Assembly: GCF_002811765.1 (NCBI RefSeq)
Contig: NZ_NPDR01000001.1
Coordinates: 186,001 to 250,000 of the forward strand
DNA length: 64,000 bases
From: Leptospira saintgironsiae
GTDB taxonomy: Bacteria; Spirochaetota; Leptospiria; Leptospirales; Leptospiraceae
Reading direction: 5' to 3'
A model generated the notes under the pieces. It did not search any database and had not been told where the DNA came from. It was given only the letters and a program-made list of their open reading frames with translations. This document shows positions 16,148 to 25,197 of the stretch, piece by piece. Numbering within the stretch: the first letter of the stretch is position 1; each line of letters starts with the position of its first letter. The position numbers and the translations under genes were made by a program.

Positions 16148-18235
16148 TTAGATCTTAATGCCGTTTTGTTTTAGAAGTTTTAAAAACTCATCCTCAGATA
16201 CAACCTGCACTCCTAATTCTTGTGCCTTGTCTAATTTAGAACCGGCACCTGGTCCCGCCAGAAGGTGAGTTGTTTTAGAAGAGATGGATCCTACCTTTTT
16301 GCCGCCATAATAAACGACGAGGTCCATTGCCTTATCTCTAGGTTGGAAATTTTCAAAGGAACCTGATACACACCAGCTCTGTCCTGCAAAAGGTTGTTTA
16401 TCCGATTTTTCGATCGGATCTGCCTTCATTTTAAGTCCGGCTTTTTTTAAACGATCAATAAGAGAAAGAATTCTTTTATCAGTAAAATTCTCTTGGATAG
16501 CTTCTATCGTAGAAGGCCCTATACCTGGAATTTCCAAAACATTTTCCAGTTTTTTAGGATTTTTAGCAGCTGAGATGATAGAATCAATCGTATCATACCC
16601 ATTTTCTGTCAGAAGTTCTGCAACCTTAGGACCAATTTCTCTCAAGCCTAAAGAAGAAAGTACAAATCTAAAATCCTTTTTCTTGGATTCTTCAATTCCT
16701 TTTAAAATGATAGATACGCTCTTTTCTCCGTATCCTTCTTCTTCCATTAACTTTTCTTTATGCACATTTAGAGAATAAAGATCTGCGATATCTTTGATAT
16801 ACTTTTGATCGTATAAAAATTCTACCTGCTTCTCTCCGAGACCTTCTATATCCATTTGTTTGCGAGAACAATAGAATACGATCCCATTCTTTACTCGATC
16901 AGGACATTCAGGGTTCGGGCAAAAATAATCTACAGAGTCTTGTTTCTTTTCGGTCTTAGTACCGCAGCAAGGACAACGAAGTGGAATTTTAAAAACTTCT
17001 TTTCCTGGAGTGACTACTTCCTCAACAGCAGGGATGATCTCCCCTCTTTTGGAAATTCGTACGATGGCACCAATCCCTACTCCCAATTCATCAATATAAT
17101 CTTGGTTGTGTAATGTTGCAAATGTAACTGTAGTTCCAGCTAAGCTAATAGGTTCGATTTGAGCTCTTGGAGTGATCTTTCCTGTTCTTCCTACAGCGTA
17201 ATCGATACCTACAATCTTACTTTCTTTCATTAAAGCGTCGAATTTATAAGCACGAGCCCAGCGAGGAGAATGAGATGTATAACCTAAGGCTTCTCTTTTA
17301 GAAAGATCATTTAGTTTGATCACAAGCCCGTCTGTAGGAAATCCAATATTCTCTTTTTTCTTCTTAAACTCTTTGATCGCCGCGGGGATCTCAGAACCTT
17401 TTAGTAATTTAGTATCAGGTGGAAGAGGAAATTTCAGATCTTCTGCCTTCTTCATTACTTCTTGGTGAGTCTTGAATTTTGCTTTAGATCCTGGAAAGAA
17501 TGCATCGTAAGTAAATATTCTAAGAGGTCGTTTTGCAACATCCGAAGAATTTTTCTGCTTCAAAGAACCAGAGGATAAGTTTCGAGGATTTGCATATCTT
17601 CCTTCGGAAGCCTCGTTAAATTCTTCAAAGTCGGAGAAGGTCATATAAACTTCTCCCCTTAAATAAATGGAAACAGTCTCGGATAATCTGAGTGGAATAG
17701 ATCGAATGGTTCGGATATTTTCTGTAACATCATCTCCAATTCCTCCTGTACCACGAGTCACTCCGTTGGCAAGAATTCCATTTTCATAATATAACATTAA
17801 AGAAGCGCCGTCTATCTTCCATTCCAGGGAATACAACTCGTCCAACCCTGTTTTTTGGATCCACTCCATTAACTCTTCTTCGTTGTATGTGTTTTCTAAA
17901 GAAAGAACAGGAAGTTTATGAGTGAACTTCTCAAAGTCTTTGTCTAGATCGGAACCAACACTTAAAGTAGGGCTTGCGGGATCCGCTAATTTTGGGAACG
18001 CTTCTTCGAAAGCTTGGAGTCTTTTGAATAACTGATCAAAATCATAATCAGAAATCTTGGGAGTGTTTTTAACGTAGTATAAATATTGATGATGACGGAT
18101 CTGCTCTTCTAAAGAGCGCATTTCTTTTGCGGCCTGCTTGGAATCCTTTGGCAGATCTATAGAAACTTTTTTAGATACTTCGATTGGCTCCGCTTTTTTA
18201 GAGGAGGTCTTTTTAGCCGGGACTTTTTTAGGCAT
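16148..18235 (-). CDS. ligA: NAD-dependent DNA ligase
   Basis: LigA seals nicks in DNA using NAD+ and is essential for replication and repair. The 695 residues contain, in order, the Ia domain with the YDFDQL motif, the adenylation domain with the active-site Lys in EWKIDGAS (near residue 140), the OB fold, a four-Cys zinc finger (CPCCG ... CPNPECP, about 410-440), helix-hairpin-helix repeats (about 500-590), and a C-terminal BRCT domain (about 605-690, GQSWCVSGSFENF). About 20-25 residues at the N-terminus are Lys-rich (MPKKVPAKKTSSKK), an extra basic tail beyond the usual family start. The ATG is followed 16 bases upstream by the M23 peptidase stop. Confidence 0.97.
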   Translation of the reverse strand: MPKKVPAKKTSSKKAEPIEVSKKVSIDLPKDSKQAAKEMRSLEEQIRHHQYLYYVKNTPKISDYDFDQLFKRLQAFEEAFPKLADPASPTLSVGSDLDKDFEKFTHKLPVLSLENTYNEEELMEWIQKTGLDELYSLEWKIDGASLMLYYENGILANGVTRGTGGIGDDVTENIRTIRSIPLRLSETVSIYLRGEVYMTFSDFEEFNEASEGRYANPRNLSSGSLKQKNSSDVAKRPLRIFTYDAFFPGSKAKFKTHQEVMKKAEDLKFPLPPDTKLLKGSEIPAAIKEFKKKKENIGFPTDGLVIKLNDLSKREALGYTSHSPRWARAYKFDALMKESKIVGIDYAVGRTGKITPRAQIEPISLAGTTVTFATLHNQDYIDELGVGIGAIVRISKRGEIIPAVEEVVTPGKEVFKIPLRCPCCGTKTEKKQDSVDYFCPNPECPDRVKNGIVFYCSRKQMDIEGLGEKQVEFLYDQKYIKDIADLYSLNVHKEKLMEEEGYGEKSVSIILKGIEESKKKDFRFVLSSLGLREIGPKVAELLTENGYDTIDSIISAAKNPKKLENVLEIPGIGPSTIEAIQENFTDKRILSLIDRLKKAGLKMKADPIEKSDKQPFAGQSWCVSGSFENFQPRDKAMDLVVYYGGKKVGSISSKTTHLLAGPGAGSKLDKAQELGVQVVSEDEFLKLLKQNGIKI

Positions 18236-18251
18236 AGTCGATTATATAAAA

Positions 18252-19229
18252 TTAATATTGGCCGAAACCTACTTTCATATAATCCATAGGATCAGTACGG
18301 TTTGATTCTCCGATCCATACTTCATAATGAAGGTGAGGACCCGTTACGTTTCCTGTGGCTCCCACAGTAGCAATCCTCTGCCCTTTATGGACATACTCAC
18401 CTTCTCTCACTTTTAAGGAGGTGCAGTGACCATACAAACTATAGTATCCGTTTGCATGAGCGATCACTATATGATTTCCATATCCTCTGTTAGAGTAAAT
18501 TGCTCTGTAAACTCTTCCGTCTCCGGTGGCTGCGATATCCGTTCCAGGAACGTTCGCTAAGTCCACTCCGTCATGGAATTCCATGTATCCGAAAGTAGGA
18601 GACCTTCTCATTCCATAATAAGAAGTTAAATTATAAGATAATAATGGTTCTCCGAATGGGAGAGAATTCATGATGCCATATCTGGAATCCAAGAAGTTAA
18701 ATACAGAATCAACAAGAGCCTTATTCTTCTCCATAGAAACTCTTACTGCGCGATATCCGTAAATTTCAGAAAGATAAGATCTTCCGAGCATTAGATCTTT
18801 ATCTACTGCTTCTTCTATCTTTAATTCGGTAGCTGCTAAATCTTCTGAGTCTGACTCATCAGGAAGTTTGAGTAATTCATCCGACTCGCCATCAATTAAA
18901 GAATGAACTTCTTGTAAATTTTCGTTCAGACTTGCGAAATCATCTCGGATATCTCCTAACTTTTCGCTGTATTCGATATACTCATCGAAGTATTTTCCGT
19001 AAACAGAAGCGAGTGCGTTGATCTGTATCCTGGTATTATTATAACGAACAATTCCTAATACTGCGATACCAACGATCGCAAACAATAATCCTACTAAGAA
19101 GAAGATGGTGAAGATAGAAATTTGGAAGTGGAAGGACTTATCGAATCCATGAGGGATTAAAAGAACCGTCAGCCTTTGGTGGCCTTTTTCTTTTACCTGG
19201 TCGATGCGTTTTTTTATCATCTTTTCCAT
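18252..19229 (-). CDS. M23-family (LytM) peptidase, membrane-anchored
   Basis: This 325-residue protein has one N-terminal transmembrane helix (about 36-60), a coiled-coil-like region (about 70-130), and a C-terminal LytM domain (about 205-318). Zinc-binding motifs are present: FHDGVDLANVPG (first His and Asp), then YGHC and PHLHYEVW (HxH). Such enzymes cut peptidoglycan cross-links, often regulated in division or elongation, and act in the periplasm. All active-site residues look intact. It is upstream of ligA with a 16-base gap, probably by chance rather than by function. Confidence 0.9.
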   Translation of the reverse strand: MEKMIKKRIDQVKEKGHQRLTVLLIPHGFDKSFHFQISIFTIFFLVGLLFAIVGIAVLGIVRYNNTRIQINALASVYGKYFDEYIEYSEKLGDIRDDFASLNENLQEVHSLIDGESDELLKLPDESDSEDLAATELKIEEAVDKDLMLGRSYLSEIYGYRAVRVSMEKNKALVDSVFNFLDSRYGIMNSLPFGEPLLSYNLTSYYGMRRSPTFGYMEFHDGVDLANVPGTDIAATGDGRVYRAIYSNRGYGNHIVIAHANGYYSLYGHCTSLKVREGEYVHKGQRIATVGATGNVTGPHLHYEVWIGESNRTDPMDYMKVGFGQY

Positions 19230-19275
19230 GGTCGAAATCCCTCTGGTAGAAGGATTCCGGCCGGGAAAGATAGGG

Positions 19276-20646
19276 TCAAGTGGAAACTATGTTAAATAGA
19301 ATTCCGTACTTCGGTCTTAATGTGACTAAAGGTTCCATAACGACTGGATGATTAGGATCCGTTTGGAATTTGTAGTTTTTGACCAACATTGCAAGTATCA
19401 ATGTAGCTTCCGTTAATGCAAAAATATTACCGATACAGATCCTTGGTCCTCCTCCAAATGGAAGATATGCATATTTAGGTCTATCTGCAGATCTTTCTTC
19501 ATCAAAACGGTCCGGATCAAATTTGTCAGGATTTTCCCAAAAATCTGGATTTCGATGAATATTAAAAATACAGATGGAGATATTAGTTCCAGTCTCCACA
19601 TCATAACCGCCAATATGATCGGGACCCATTGCAGTCCTTTCAATCACCCAAGCAGGAGGATATAATCTCAAAACCTCATCCAATACTTTGCGAGTGTATG
19701 TCAATTTTTGAACATCTTCCAAAGTAGGAGTCTTATCTCCCAAAACTCTATTTGCTTCTTCTCTAACTTTTTCACAGATCTCAGGATGTTTAGATAAAAG
19801 ATAAAATCCCCAAGACAATGCATTTGCCGTTGTCTCATGTCCTGCAAGAAGAAGTGTGATCGCCTCATCTCTAACTTGACTTTCACTCATAGTCTCGCCA
19901 GTTTCTTCGTCCCTAACTTCCAGAAGCATAGAGATCAAATCATTTGAAGGATTTTTTTTACGTTCTGCAATTAACTCATCAACTACAGAATGCATATCTT
20001 TCAAGGCACGTTTGAGTTTTAAGTTTTCAGGTGTAGGCCAACTGAATGGAAATGGGAAAATACGAGTGATCCTTTTAGTAACCAGCTCTAACGCAATCTT
20101 TAAAGAATGTTCAATTCTTGCAGCGTAACTTTCTACTTCTGTTCTGAATAAAGTTCTGCCTACGATTGCAAACGTTAGTCGCATCATCTCTTTAGAAATA
20201 TCTAAGCTGGAGATCTTCTTCCAATTTTCAGAAGTTTTTTCGGTTTCCTGAGCCATGATCTCTACGAACTCAGAGATCCTTTGTTTATGAAAAGAAGGTT
20301 GGATAAGTCTTCTTTGCTTCTTCCAAAATTCTCCTTCGCTATTCAATAAACCTTTGCCTAAAATTCTTCCGAGTTCTTTGTAAAAAACTCCTTTATGATA
20401 GTTCTGGTTATTCTCTTGAAGGACTCTTTTGATATCTTCTGGCTGAGTAATTAAATGAAATACAACCTGTCTCAAACCAAATCGTGCTGAATTTCCGAAT
20501 TTGGACTGCATCAATTGGAAAAATCCGATCGGATCTTTTGCCAATTTGGAAACGTAAGGAAGTGCCCGGATGCCGAAAACTCCAGGAGGAAGATTCGGTT
20601 TATTCTTTTTGGTGCGACCTGAAGTCGGTTCATGCAAGGAAAACAA
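19276..20646 (-). CDS. Cytochrome P450
   Basis: This 456-residue haem monooxygenase shows the I-helix oxygen-binding motif AGHETTA (about residue 265), the ExxR motif EVLR, and the haem-ligand loop FGGGPRICIGN with its Cys. It lacks a membrane anchor, so it is soluble. The sequence resembles CYP102/CYP4-like fatty-acid-hydroxylating groups in overall pattern, but the substrate cannot be assigned. The start is TTG: AGGAG lies 7 bases upstream (20654-20658), and a frame-matched ATG is absent nearby. No ferredoxin or reductase gene is adjacent. Confidence 0.9.
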   Translation of the reverse strand: MFSLHEPTSGRTKKNKPNLPPGVFGIRALPYVSKLAKDPIGFFQLMQSKFGNSARFGLRQVVFHLITQPEDIKRVLQENNQNYHKGVFYKELGRILGKGLLNSEGEFWKKQRRLIQPSFHKQRISEFVEIMAQETEKTSENWKKISSLDISKEMMRLTFAIVGRTLFRTEVESYAARIEHSLKIALELVTKRITRIFPFPFSWPTPENLKLKRALKDMHSVVDELIAERKKNPSNDLISMLLEVRDEETGETMSESQVRDEAITLLLAGHETTANALSWGFYLLSKHPEICEKVREEANRVLGDKTPTLEDVQKLTYTRKVLDEVLRLYPPAWVIERTAMGPDHIGGYDVETGTNISICIFNIHRNPDFWENPDKFDPDRFDEERSADRPKYAYLPFGGGPRICIGNIFALTEATLILAMLVKNYKFQTDPNHPVVMEPLVTLRPKYGILFNIVST

Positions 20647-20764
20647 GAGTGTACTCCTAGTCCAAGAAGGACATTTGGATTAGTTTCACCCAACCAATCC
20701 TTGCCGCAATTCTATGTAACAACCGCTATATTAGCAAGCCGAGTTTGTATTTATTTTTAAAAAC

Positions 20765-21145
20765 CTATCTGCGTTCGAATGAAGTTTCGATCAACGCATC
20801 CATATCCATTAAGGAAGAAGAAGGTACAGTAGAAGAACTAGTATCCTCCTGATTCAAATCAGGAGTTTGCATACTAGTCTCTGCTTCCTCGAAAGTTCCT
20901 TCGATCTGCTCTTCTATCAAGACCTGCCAGTCTCCAGATTCGGATTCTCCCTCAGGCTGAAAATAAAAAGAAGATAAACCAAGGCCCACAATAACGAGTC
21001 CGCTAAATGAGAAGATGAAAAATCGCTTAAAGCTAGCGATCTTACGCCTTCTCATTATCTTTGCAGAGATATTATCGCTCCATTCGTAACTTTCTAAACG
21101 ACGGAAAATCTCTTGGTCTAACTTTTCTCTGTTTCTATCTTCCAT
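20765..21145 (-). CDS. Putative anti-sigma factor (single-span membrane protein)
   Basis: This 126-residue protein has a cytoplasmic N-terminal part (about 1-36, LDQEIFRRLESYEW then KIMRRRK), one transmembrane helix (about 40-60), and an acidic, Ser-rich periplasmic tail. Its position directly after an ECF sigma gene (12-base gap) suggests it restrains that sigma factor. It lacks the zinc-binding HxxxCxxC motif of ZAS-type anti-sigmas, so this is inferred from context and topology only. Confidence 0.6.
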   Translation of the reverse strand: MEDRNREKLDQEIFRRLESYEWSDNISAKIMRRRKIASFKRFFIFSFSGLVIVGLGLSSFYFQPEGESESGDWQVLIEEQIEGTFEEAETSMQTPDLNQEDTSSSTVPSSSLMDMDALIETSFERR

Positions 21146-21157
21146 TTCCAGTTATCT

Positions 21158-21670
21158 CTAGGTCTCTTGAAAAAAAAGTTTCTTAAGCATTTGTTTGCCT
21201 CTGAAAGATCGGGACTTAACTGTTCCTTCTGGAATTCCCAACTTCTCCGCAATTTGTTGCTCTTTATATCCTTCGGAAACTAATGCGAGCACAGACTTAT
21301 ATTTCCAAGGAAGATTGGAGATCAAATCTTGTAGTTCAATATCCATTCCAGAGTCGTTATATTCTTCTCTTGGGTTTAGAATAGAATCTTGAGTAGCTTT
21401 TTCCTTTAGCTTCATCGCAAGGTTTGCCTGACGCATACGCTTTTGGTTCATTCTCAAGGATTCGTTTCTTGCAATTGTATACAACCAAGTACTATGAGAA
21501 GAATCTCCCCTGAACTTGTTGGCAGCTAAACTTTTATAAGCACGGATATAAGTTTCTTGGACAACATCGTCGATGGTATCGTAAAACTCTTCGTATAAAT
21601 TCTTTTTAATCGCGGAAAGCACGATATGTTTCGTACTGTCTATCAATCCGGCAAATTCTCTTTGGTCCAT
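21158..21670 (-). CDS. ECF-type RNA polymerase sigma-70 factor
   Basis: This 170-residue extracytoplasmic-function sigma factor has region 2 with FYDTIDDVVQETYIRAYKS and TWLYTIARN (about 22-75), and region 4 with LPWKYKSVLALVSEGYKEQQIAEKLGIPEGTVKS-type helix-turn-helix (about 115-160; motif GIPEGTVKSR). It directs polymerase to stress promoters. It follows a Spy/CpxP-like periplasmic protein gene by 10 bases and precedes a membrane protein that may be its anti-sigma. A promoter of classical ECF form lies ahead of the operon, suggesting self-activation. Confidence 0.92.
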   Translation of the reverse strand: MDQREFAGLIDSTKHIVLSAIKKNLYEEFYDTIDDVVQETYIRAYKSLAANKFRGDSSHSTWLYTIARNESLRMNQKRMRQANLAMKLKEKATQDSILNPREEYNDSGMDIELQDLISNLPWKYKSVLALVSEGYKEQQIAEKLGIPEGTVKSRSFRGKQMLKKLFFQET

Positions 21671-21680
21671 TTTAGTTTCC

Positions 21681-22259
21681 TTATCTCAGGATGCCCGGCA
21701 CAGGCAAAATTATTCTCTCGGGAACAAACAGATTCAAGGGGAACCCTGGAGCTTCCCTATGCTCCTCGGGTAGGGTAACTAATTCCCTTTCCTTTCCCCT
21801 CTTTTTTTGCTCTGAGGATAAAACCCTTTCGATCGCGAGCCGATGCGCGATTTGATTCATCCGGATTTCGGATGTATACTTTGCAATCGCGTTAACGAGA
21901 AGCCGAACTTTGACTAGATCAGGATTTTCATCCATGAGAACCAGTTCGAGTTCGACTTGTTTCGGAGATAATCTACGAAGCCATCTTTCATGCTCGTTTT
22001 TATATCTCCGGTTCAGCTCAGCGATACGTTCGAGTTGTGTGTCTGTAAGAATATAACGATTTTTAAATGAATCTAGGTCACCGAAAACTACTCCGGCAGC
22101 TCTTTCATTACGGTAGAAGGAGATGGTGCGAATAGGTCGGGCAGTATGAAAACTGGTTTTGGTATCTTCCGAGAAAAGATACGCCGGCGTGAGGAACACA
22201 CCGGCCAGAGCAACTCTGACGAATGAATTCAGGAGATTCATGAGTCTTACTCGGTTCAT
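21681..22259 (-). CDS. Spy/CpxP-like periplasmic (heavy-metal sensor type) protein
   Basis: This 192-residue protein has an N-terminal hydrophobic segment that serves as a signal peptide or anchor (about 12-30). The core (about 65-150) is helical with the pattern LTDTQLERIAELNRRYKN and LSPKQVELE, resembling the LTXXQ-type Spy/CpxP/ZraP fold that senses envelope misfolding or metals. Being first in an operon with an ECF sigma and a membrane protein, it probably reports envelope status to the sigma system (inference). The C-terminal 40 residues are proline-rich and not part of the core. Confidence 0.7.
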   Translation of the reverse strand: MNRVRLMNLLNSFVRVALAGVFLTPAYLFSEDTKTSFHTARPIRTISFYRNERAAGVVFGDLDSFKNRYILTDTQLERIAELNRRYKNEHERWLRRLSPKQVELELVLMDENPDLVKVRLLVNAIAKYTSEIRMNQIAHRLAIERVLSSEQKKRGKERELVTLPEEHREAPGFPLNLFVPERIILPVPGILR

Positions 22260-22273
22260 AACCTAGTGTATCC

Positions 22274-22302
22274 TAAGACCCCAAGGTAGCCGCCACGTTT
22301 CC
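22274..22302 (-). promoter_or_regulatory. ECF-type promoter of the Spy-sigma operon
   Basis: On the minus strand GGAAAC (22302-22297), a 17-base spacer, then GTCTTA (22279-22274) match the -35 GGAAC and -10 GTC pattern of ECF sigma promoters. The predicted start lies only about 8-10 bases before the ATG at 22259, giving a very short leader. It fits autoregulation by the sigma factor encoded downstream. Confidence 0.5.
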
Positions 22303-22445
22303 AAATATCGATCGAAATTTTTGGTCCGAGAAAAAAAGAAATCCGGTCTTCTTTAAAGAGAACATAATTTGGGTCAAAATCCGGATTTTGGGGAAAATTC
22401 CTTTTCCAGAACCGCTTCTTTCGCGTATTCTCCCCTTAAAGTAAT

Positions 22446-23171
22446 ATGGACTTTGGACTAAAAAACCAGGAAATCAAAAAAGCGCCCGGAATCTATTTCA
22501 GGGGAAGGATGAGACTTGCACTCTTACTCGCCGCTGCAATCTGCATTGGGATCCCAGCTTCCATAGATCTCTCCATCGAATGGGATTACGAAAACAGAAG
22601 TCCTCATGCAGGAAATTATCGTTCTCTCAAACCCGCAACAGTTGCAATCGTTCCGGGTGCTTCCGTTTACAAAGGAATTCCTTCTCCTGTTTTGCAAGAC
22701 CGTTTGGATTGTGCGATAGAACTTTATAAACAGGGGAAGGTCCGTAAAATTCTTCTCTCCGGTGATAATGGAACTAGCTATTACAACGAAGTGAAACCTA
22801 TGCTTCTTTATGTTTTAGAAAGAGCAGTAGATGAAAAGGATGTGTTCGTAGATCATGCGGGCTTTAGGACATTAGACACTTTAGTAAGAGCAAAAGAGAT
22901 TTTCCAAGTTAAGGATGCAATCTTTGTAAGCCAAAGATTTCATCAACCAAGGGCGGCATTCATTTCTAAAAAGATAGGATTGGATCTTCAATCTTATGAA
23001 TCGGATAGAAGGATCTATATCAGCGGACCTACAAGTAGGTTCAGAGAATTTTTTGCAAGGACCTTGGCCTGGATAGATATGAACCTTACAAACACTGCAC
23101 CTAAATATTTAGGCAAACCATTTCCTATAGAAGGAAGCGGTGTCAAAACCTGGAAGGGTTCTGTAATTTAA
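22446..23171 (+). CDS. SanA/YdcF-family (DUF218) membrane protein
   Basis: This 241-residue protein resembles E. coli SanA, a vancomycin-exclusion factor acting on envelope integrity. It has one N-terminal transmembrane helix (about 22-42) and a DUF218 domain (about 64-210) with VAIVPGASVYKG, ILLSGDNGTSYYNE, DHAGFRTLDTLVRAK and VSQRFHQPRAAF. The conserved acidic and His residues are intact. The ATG at 22446 is used, but an internal ATG at 22509 has AGGGGAAGG just before it and would shorten the cytoplasmic leader by 21 residues. Its stop overlaps the stop of the convergent rmd-like gene. Confidence 0.82.
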   Translation: MDFGLKNQEIKKAPGIYFRGRMRLALLLAAAICIGIPASIDLSIEWDYENRSPHAGNYRSLKPATVAIVPGASVYKGIPSPVLQDRLDCAIELYKQGKVRKILLSGDNGTSYYNEVKPMLLYVLERAVDEKDVFVDHAGFRTLDTLVRAKEIFQVKDAIFVSQRFHQPRAAFISKKIGLDLQSYESDRRIYISGPTSRFREFFARTLAWIDMNLTNTAPKYLGKPFPIEGSGVKTWKGSVI

Positions 23172-24112
23172 GAAGAATATTCTGTTTTTCGAATATGTTC
23201 AAAAATTTCTCGAACTGCCTCTTTTACAGAAGTAGCCGGGGACCATCCTAAAGATTTTAATTTAGAATTATTTCCCAAAGACCTTTTCATCTCTGCCGGT
23301 CTCAATCTGGTAGGATCTTGTTTAGAAACTAATTTAGAATCTGCAAATTCTAAGATCCATTGCAAGACCTGAGAAATCGCGGTCTCAGCTCCAGAACAAA
23401 TATTATAAACTTCTCCGCTTACTCCCTTGCTCGCTAAAAGAACATAAGCTTTTACTACATCAGTTACATGTAAGAAGTCACGAGTAGGAGTTAGATCTCC
23501 CACTAAAATTTCAGAAGAAACGTTTTTGGAAATATTATCCAATACCTGTTTGCAGAAATTTGGAACTACAAAATTTGGATTCTGCCCTACGCCGATATGA
23601 TTGAAAGGTCTTGCGATCACAGTTTCTATATTTTGATAAGAACGAGAATATTGGAGACAATATGTTTCTGCCGCAAGTTTAGAAGAAGCATAAGGATTCA
23701 CAGGACTTGGAAGAAGATTTTCAGAAACAGGAAGTTGTTCTTCTTTTATATTTCCATATACTTCTGAAGAAGACACATATACTAGTTTTACTTTTTTGCC
23801 AGAACGTTTAAAACATTCTAAAATATTCAATGTACCAGCAACATTTATAAGTAATGTTTCTTCTGGATTTTCAATAGATCTTGGGACGAATGTTTGTCCC
23901 GCTAAATGGAATAATACATCGGGTGAATAGGACTCGAATATTTGTTGGAGTGATTGAATATCTCTGATATCACAAACCTTATAGGGAAAGGAAAACTCTG
24001 TGTTTTTGGTATTCATCCCTAAGCCCAGGAGTTCGGACCCGGATTCTTTTGTAAGTTCTGGAATCAGATAAGATCCTACAAAACCTTCCGCTCCTGTGAC
24101 CAAGTATTTCAT
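23168..24112 (-). CDS. NAD(P)-dependent sugar epimerase/reductase, GDP-6-deoxy-D-mannose reductase-like
   Basis: This 314-residue extended short-chain dehydrogenase carries the Rossmann motif TGAEGFVGSYL at the N-terminus and the catalytic pair YASSK, with Ser in VYVSSSEVYG. The PFNHIGVGQ and VGDLTPTRDFLHVTD blocks resemble Rmd, which reduces GDP-4-keto-6-deoxymannose to GDP-rhamnose, so the sugar is likely GDP-linked. The neighbours are divergent glycosyltransferase genes, in keeping with surface-polysaccharide sugar supply. The stop codons of this gene and the SanA-like gene overlap by 4 bases end to end. A GDP-mannose 4,6-dehydratase is not seen in the window. Confidence 0.8.
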   Translation of the reverse strand: MKYLVTGAEGFVGSYLIPELTKESGSELLGLGMNTKNTEFSFPYKVCDIRDIQSLQQIFESYSPDVLFHLAGQTFVPRSIENPEETLLINVAGTLNILECFKRSGKKVKLVYVSSSEVYGNIKEEQLPVSENLLPSPVNPYASSKLAAETYCLQYSRSYQNIETVIARPFNHIGVGQNPNFVVPNFCKQVLDNISKNVSSEILVGDLTPTRDFLHVTDVVKAYVLLASKGVSGEVYNICSGAETAISQVLQWILEFADSKLVSKQDPTRLRPAEMKRSLGNNSKLKSLGWSPATSVKEAVREIFEHIRKTEYSS

Positions 24113-24192
24113 GTTTGTTATGATAAATCGAAGTAAAAATACGATTGTTTTGTCGAATAAGAAAAAAACAATCGAATAAAAGTCCGGGCCCC

Positions 24193-25197
24193 ATGGAAGA
24201 AAGATCTTCAGACATTATAGAAATCAAGGACAGCTCGGTCAATGTCCGCGAGCTCATGGAAGAAATAGAATCCAGGCTTGCCAGAAGACCAGTTTCCAAG
24301 GAAGAATTGGAACGTCTTTCTCGTTGGAAGTTTTCTCCTCAATCCCCTGAAGGATACAGAGAATTCGACGCTGCAGAAACAGCTCATTTATTCGAAAAAG
24401 GGATCTCTCCTCCTAAGTTCACAAATCCAAAATTTAAGTACATCCGTGGTCCGATCCGTTGGTTGTTTATCAAACTGATTGAGCTATATGCATTCCTAGA
24501 TAAAAAACTTTCTGAAAACAGAACTCGTGCATTCTACAGCGTTTTAAATGAATTGATCCTTTTAAGAGGAGATCATGAAAAATTAAAACGTAAGTTTGAA
24601 AAATTCTATAATGAGTTTGTAGAGTTAAATTATACTCTTAAAAAAGAGATCAGTCCTGAATTCGTTTGGTCCAATGAGTTTTTATACGAAGAAGAAACTC
24701 TAGAAGAAAGTGAAACTCTTATTCTTTCTAGATTGAATCCTGGAGATTCAGTTCTTGCGATCAATCCTGAGTGGGGAAAATTCCTAAAACAACTCTTAAA
24801 GGCTCAGATAGAATTTAAAGCAGTCACTTGGAATAAATCTCAATATTCTTATATCAAAGAAAATATTACAAATTCAGTGTCCCTTCTATCCTTTGAAGAA
24901 GTTTTACCTGAGTCACCTCTTCCTTCTAAAATTATTTCTAATACAAATCTATGCCTTTTGCCAAATTGGGTTTTAGAAAAACTTTTCAAATCCTTGGCTT
25001 CTAAAACTTCCAGTGGGACTGAATTCATTTTTAGATATTCGAATTATTCGAATAGAATGGTCTCTCCTTTTCAACCAATCCTTTTGACTCAGATCAGCGA
25101 GTCAGCATTCAGAGAGTTCTTACAAAAATTAGGTTTTAAGAATATAGTGGATACCAAGGCCGGAGACGGTTTCTCGGTGTTTAGTTTTAGAAAATGA
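24193..25197 (+). CDS. Polysaccharide-cluster protein, methyltransferase-like fold
   Basis: This is a 334-residue protein with a helical N-terminal half (about 1-150) and a C-terminal Rossmann-like region (about 170-330). The latter resembles a SAM-methyltransferase, but the canonical E/DxGxGxG loop is replaced by AINPEWGKF, so binding of SAM is uncertain. I chose the ATG at 24193; a TTG 48 bases upstream is open but has no ribosome site. It is the first of four genes joined by 4- to 17-base overlaps with three glycosyltransferases, so a role in sugar-chain modification or assembly is likely. Its exact job is unknown. Confidence 0.7.
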   Translation: MEERSSDIIEIKDSSVNVRELMEEIESRLARRPVSKEELERLSRWKFSPQSPEGYREFDAAETAHLFEKGISPPKFTNPKFKYIRGPIRWLFIKLIELYAFLDKKLSENRTRAFYSVLNELILLRGDHEKLKRKFEKFYNEFVELNYTLKKEISPEFVWSNEFLYEEETLEESETLILSRLNPGDSVLAINPEWGKFLKQLLKAQIEFKAVTWNKSQYSYIKENITNSVSLLSFEEVLPESPLPSKIISNTNLCLLPNWVLEKLFKSLASKTSSGTEFIFRYSNYSNRMVSPFQPILLTQISESAFREFLQKLGFKNIVDTKAGDGFSVFSFRK

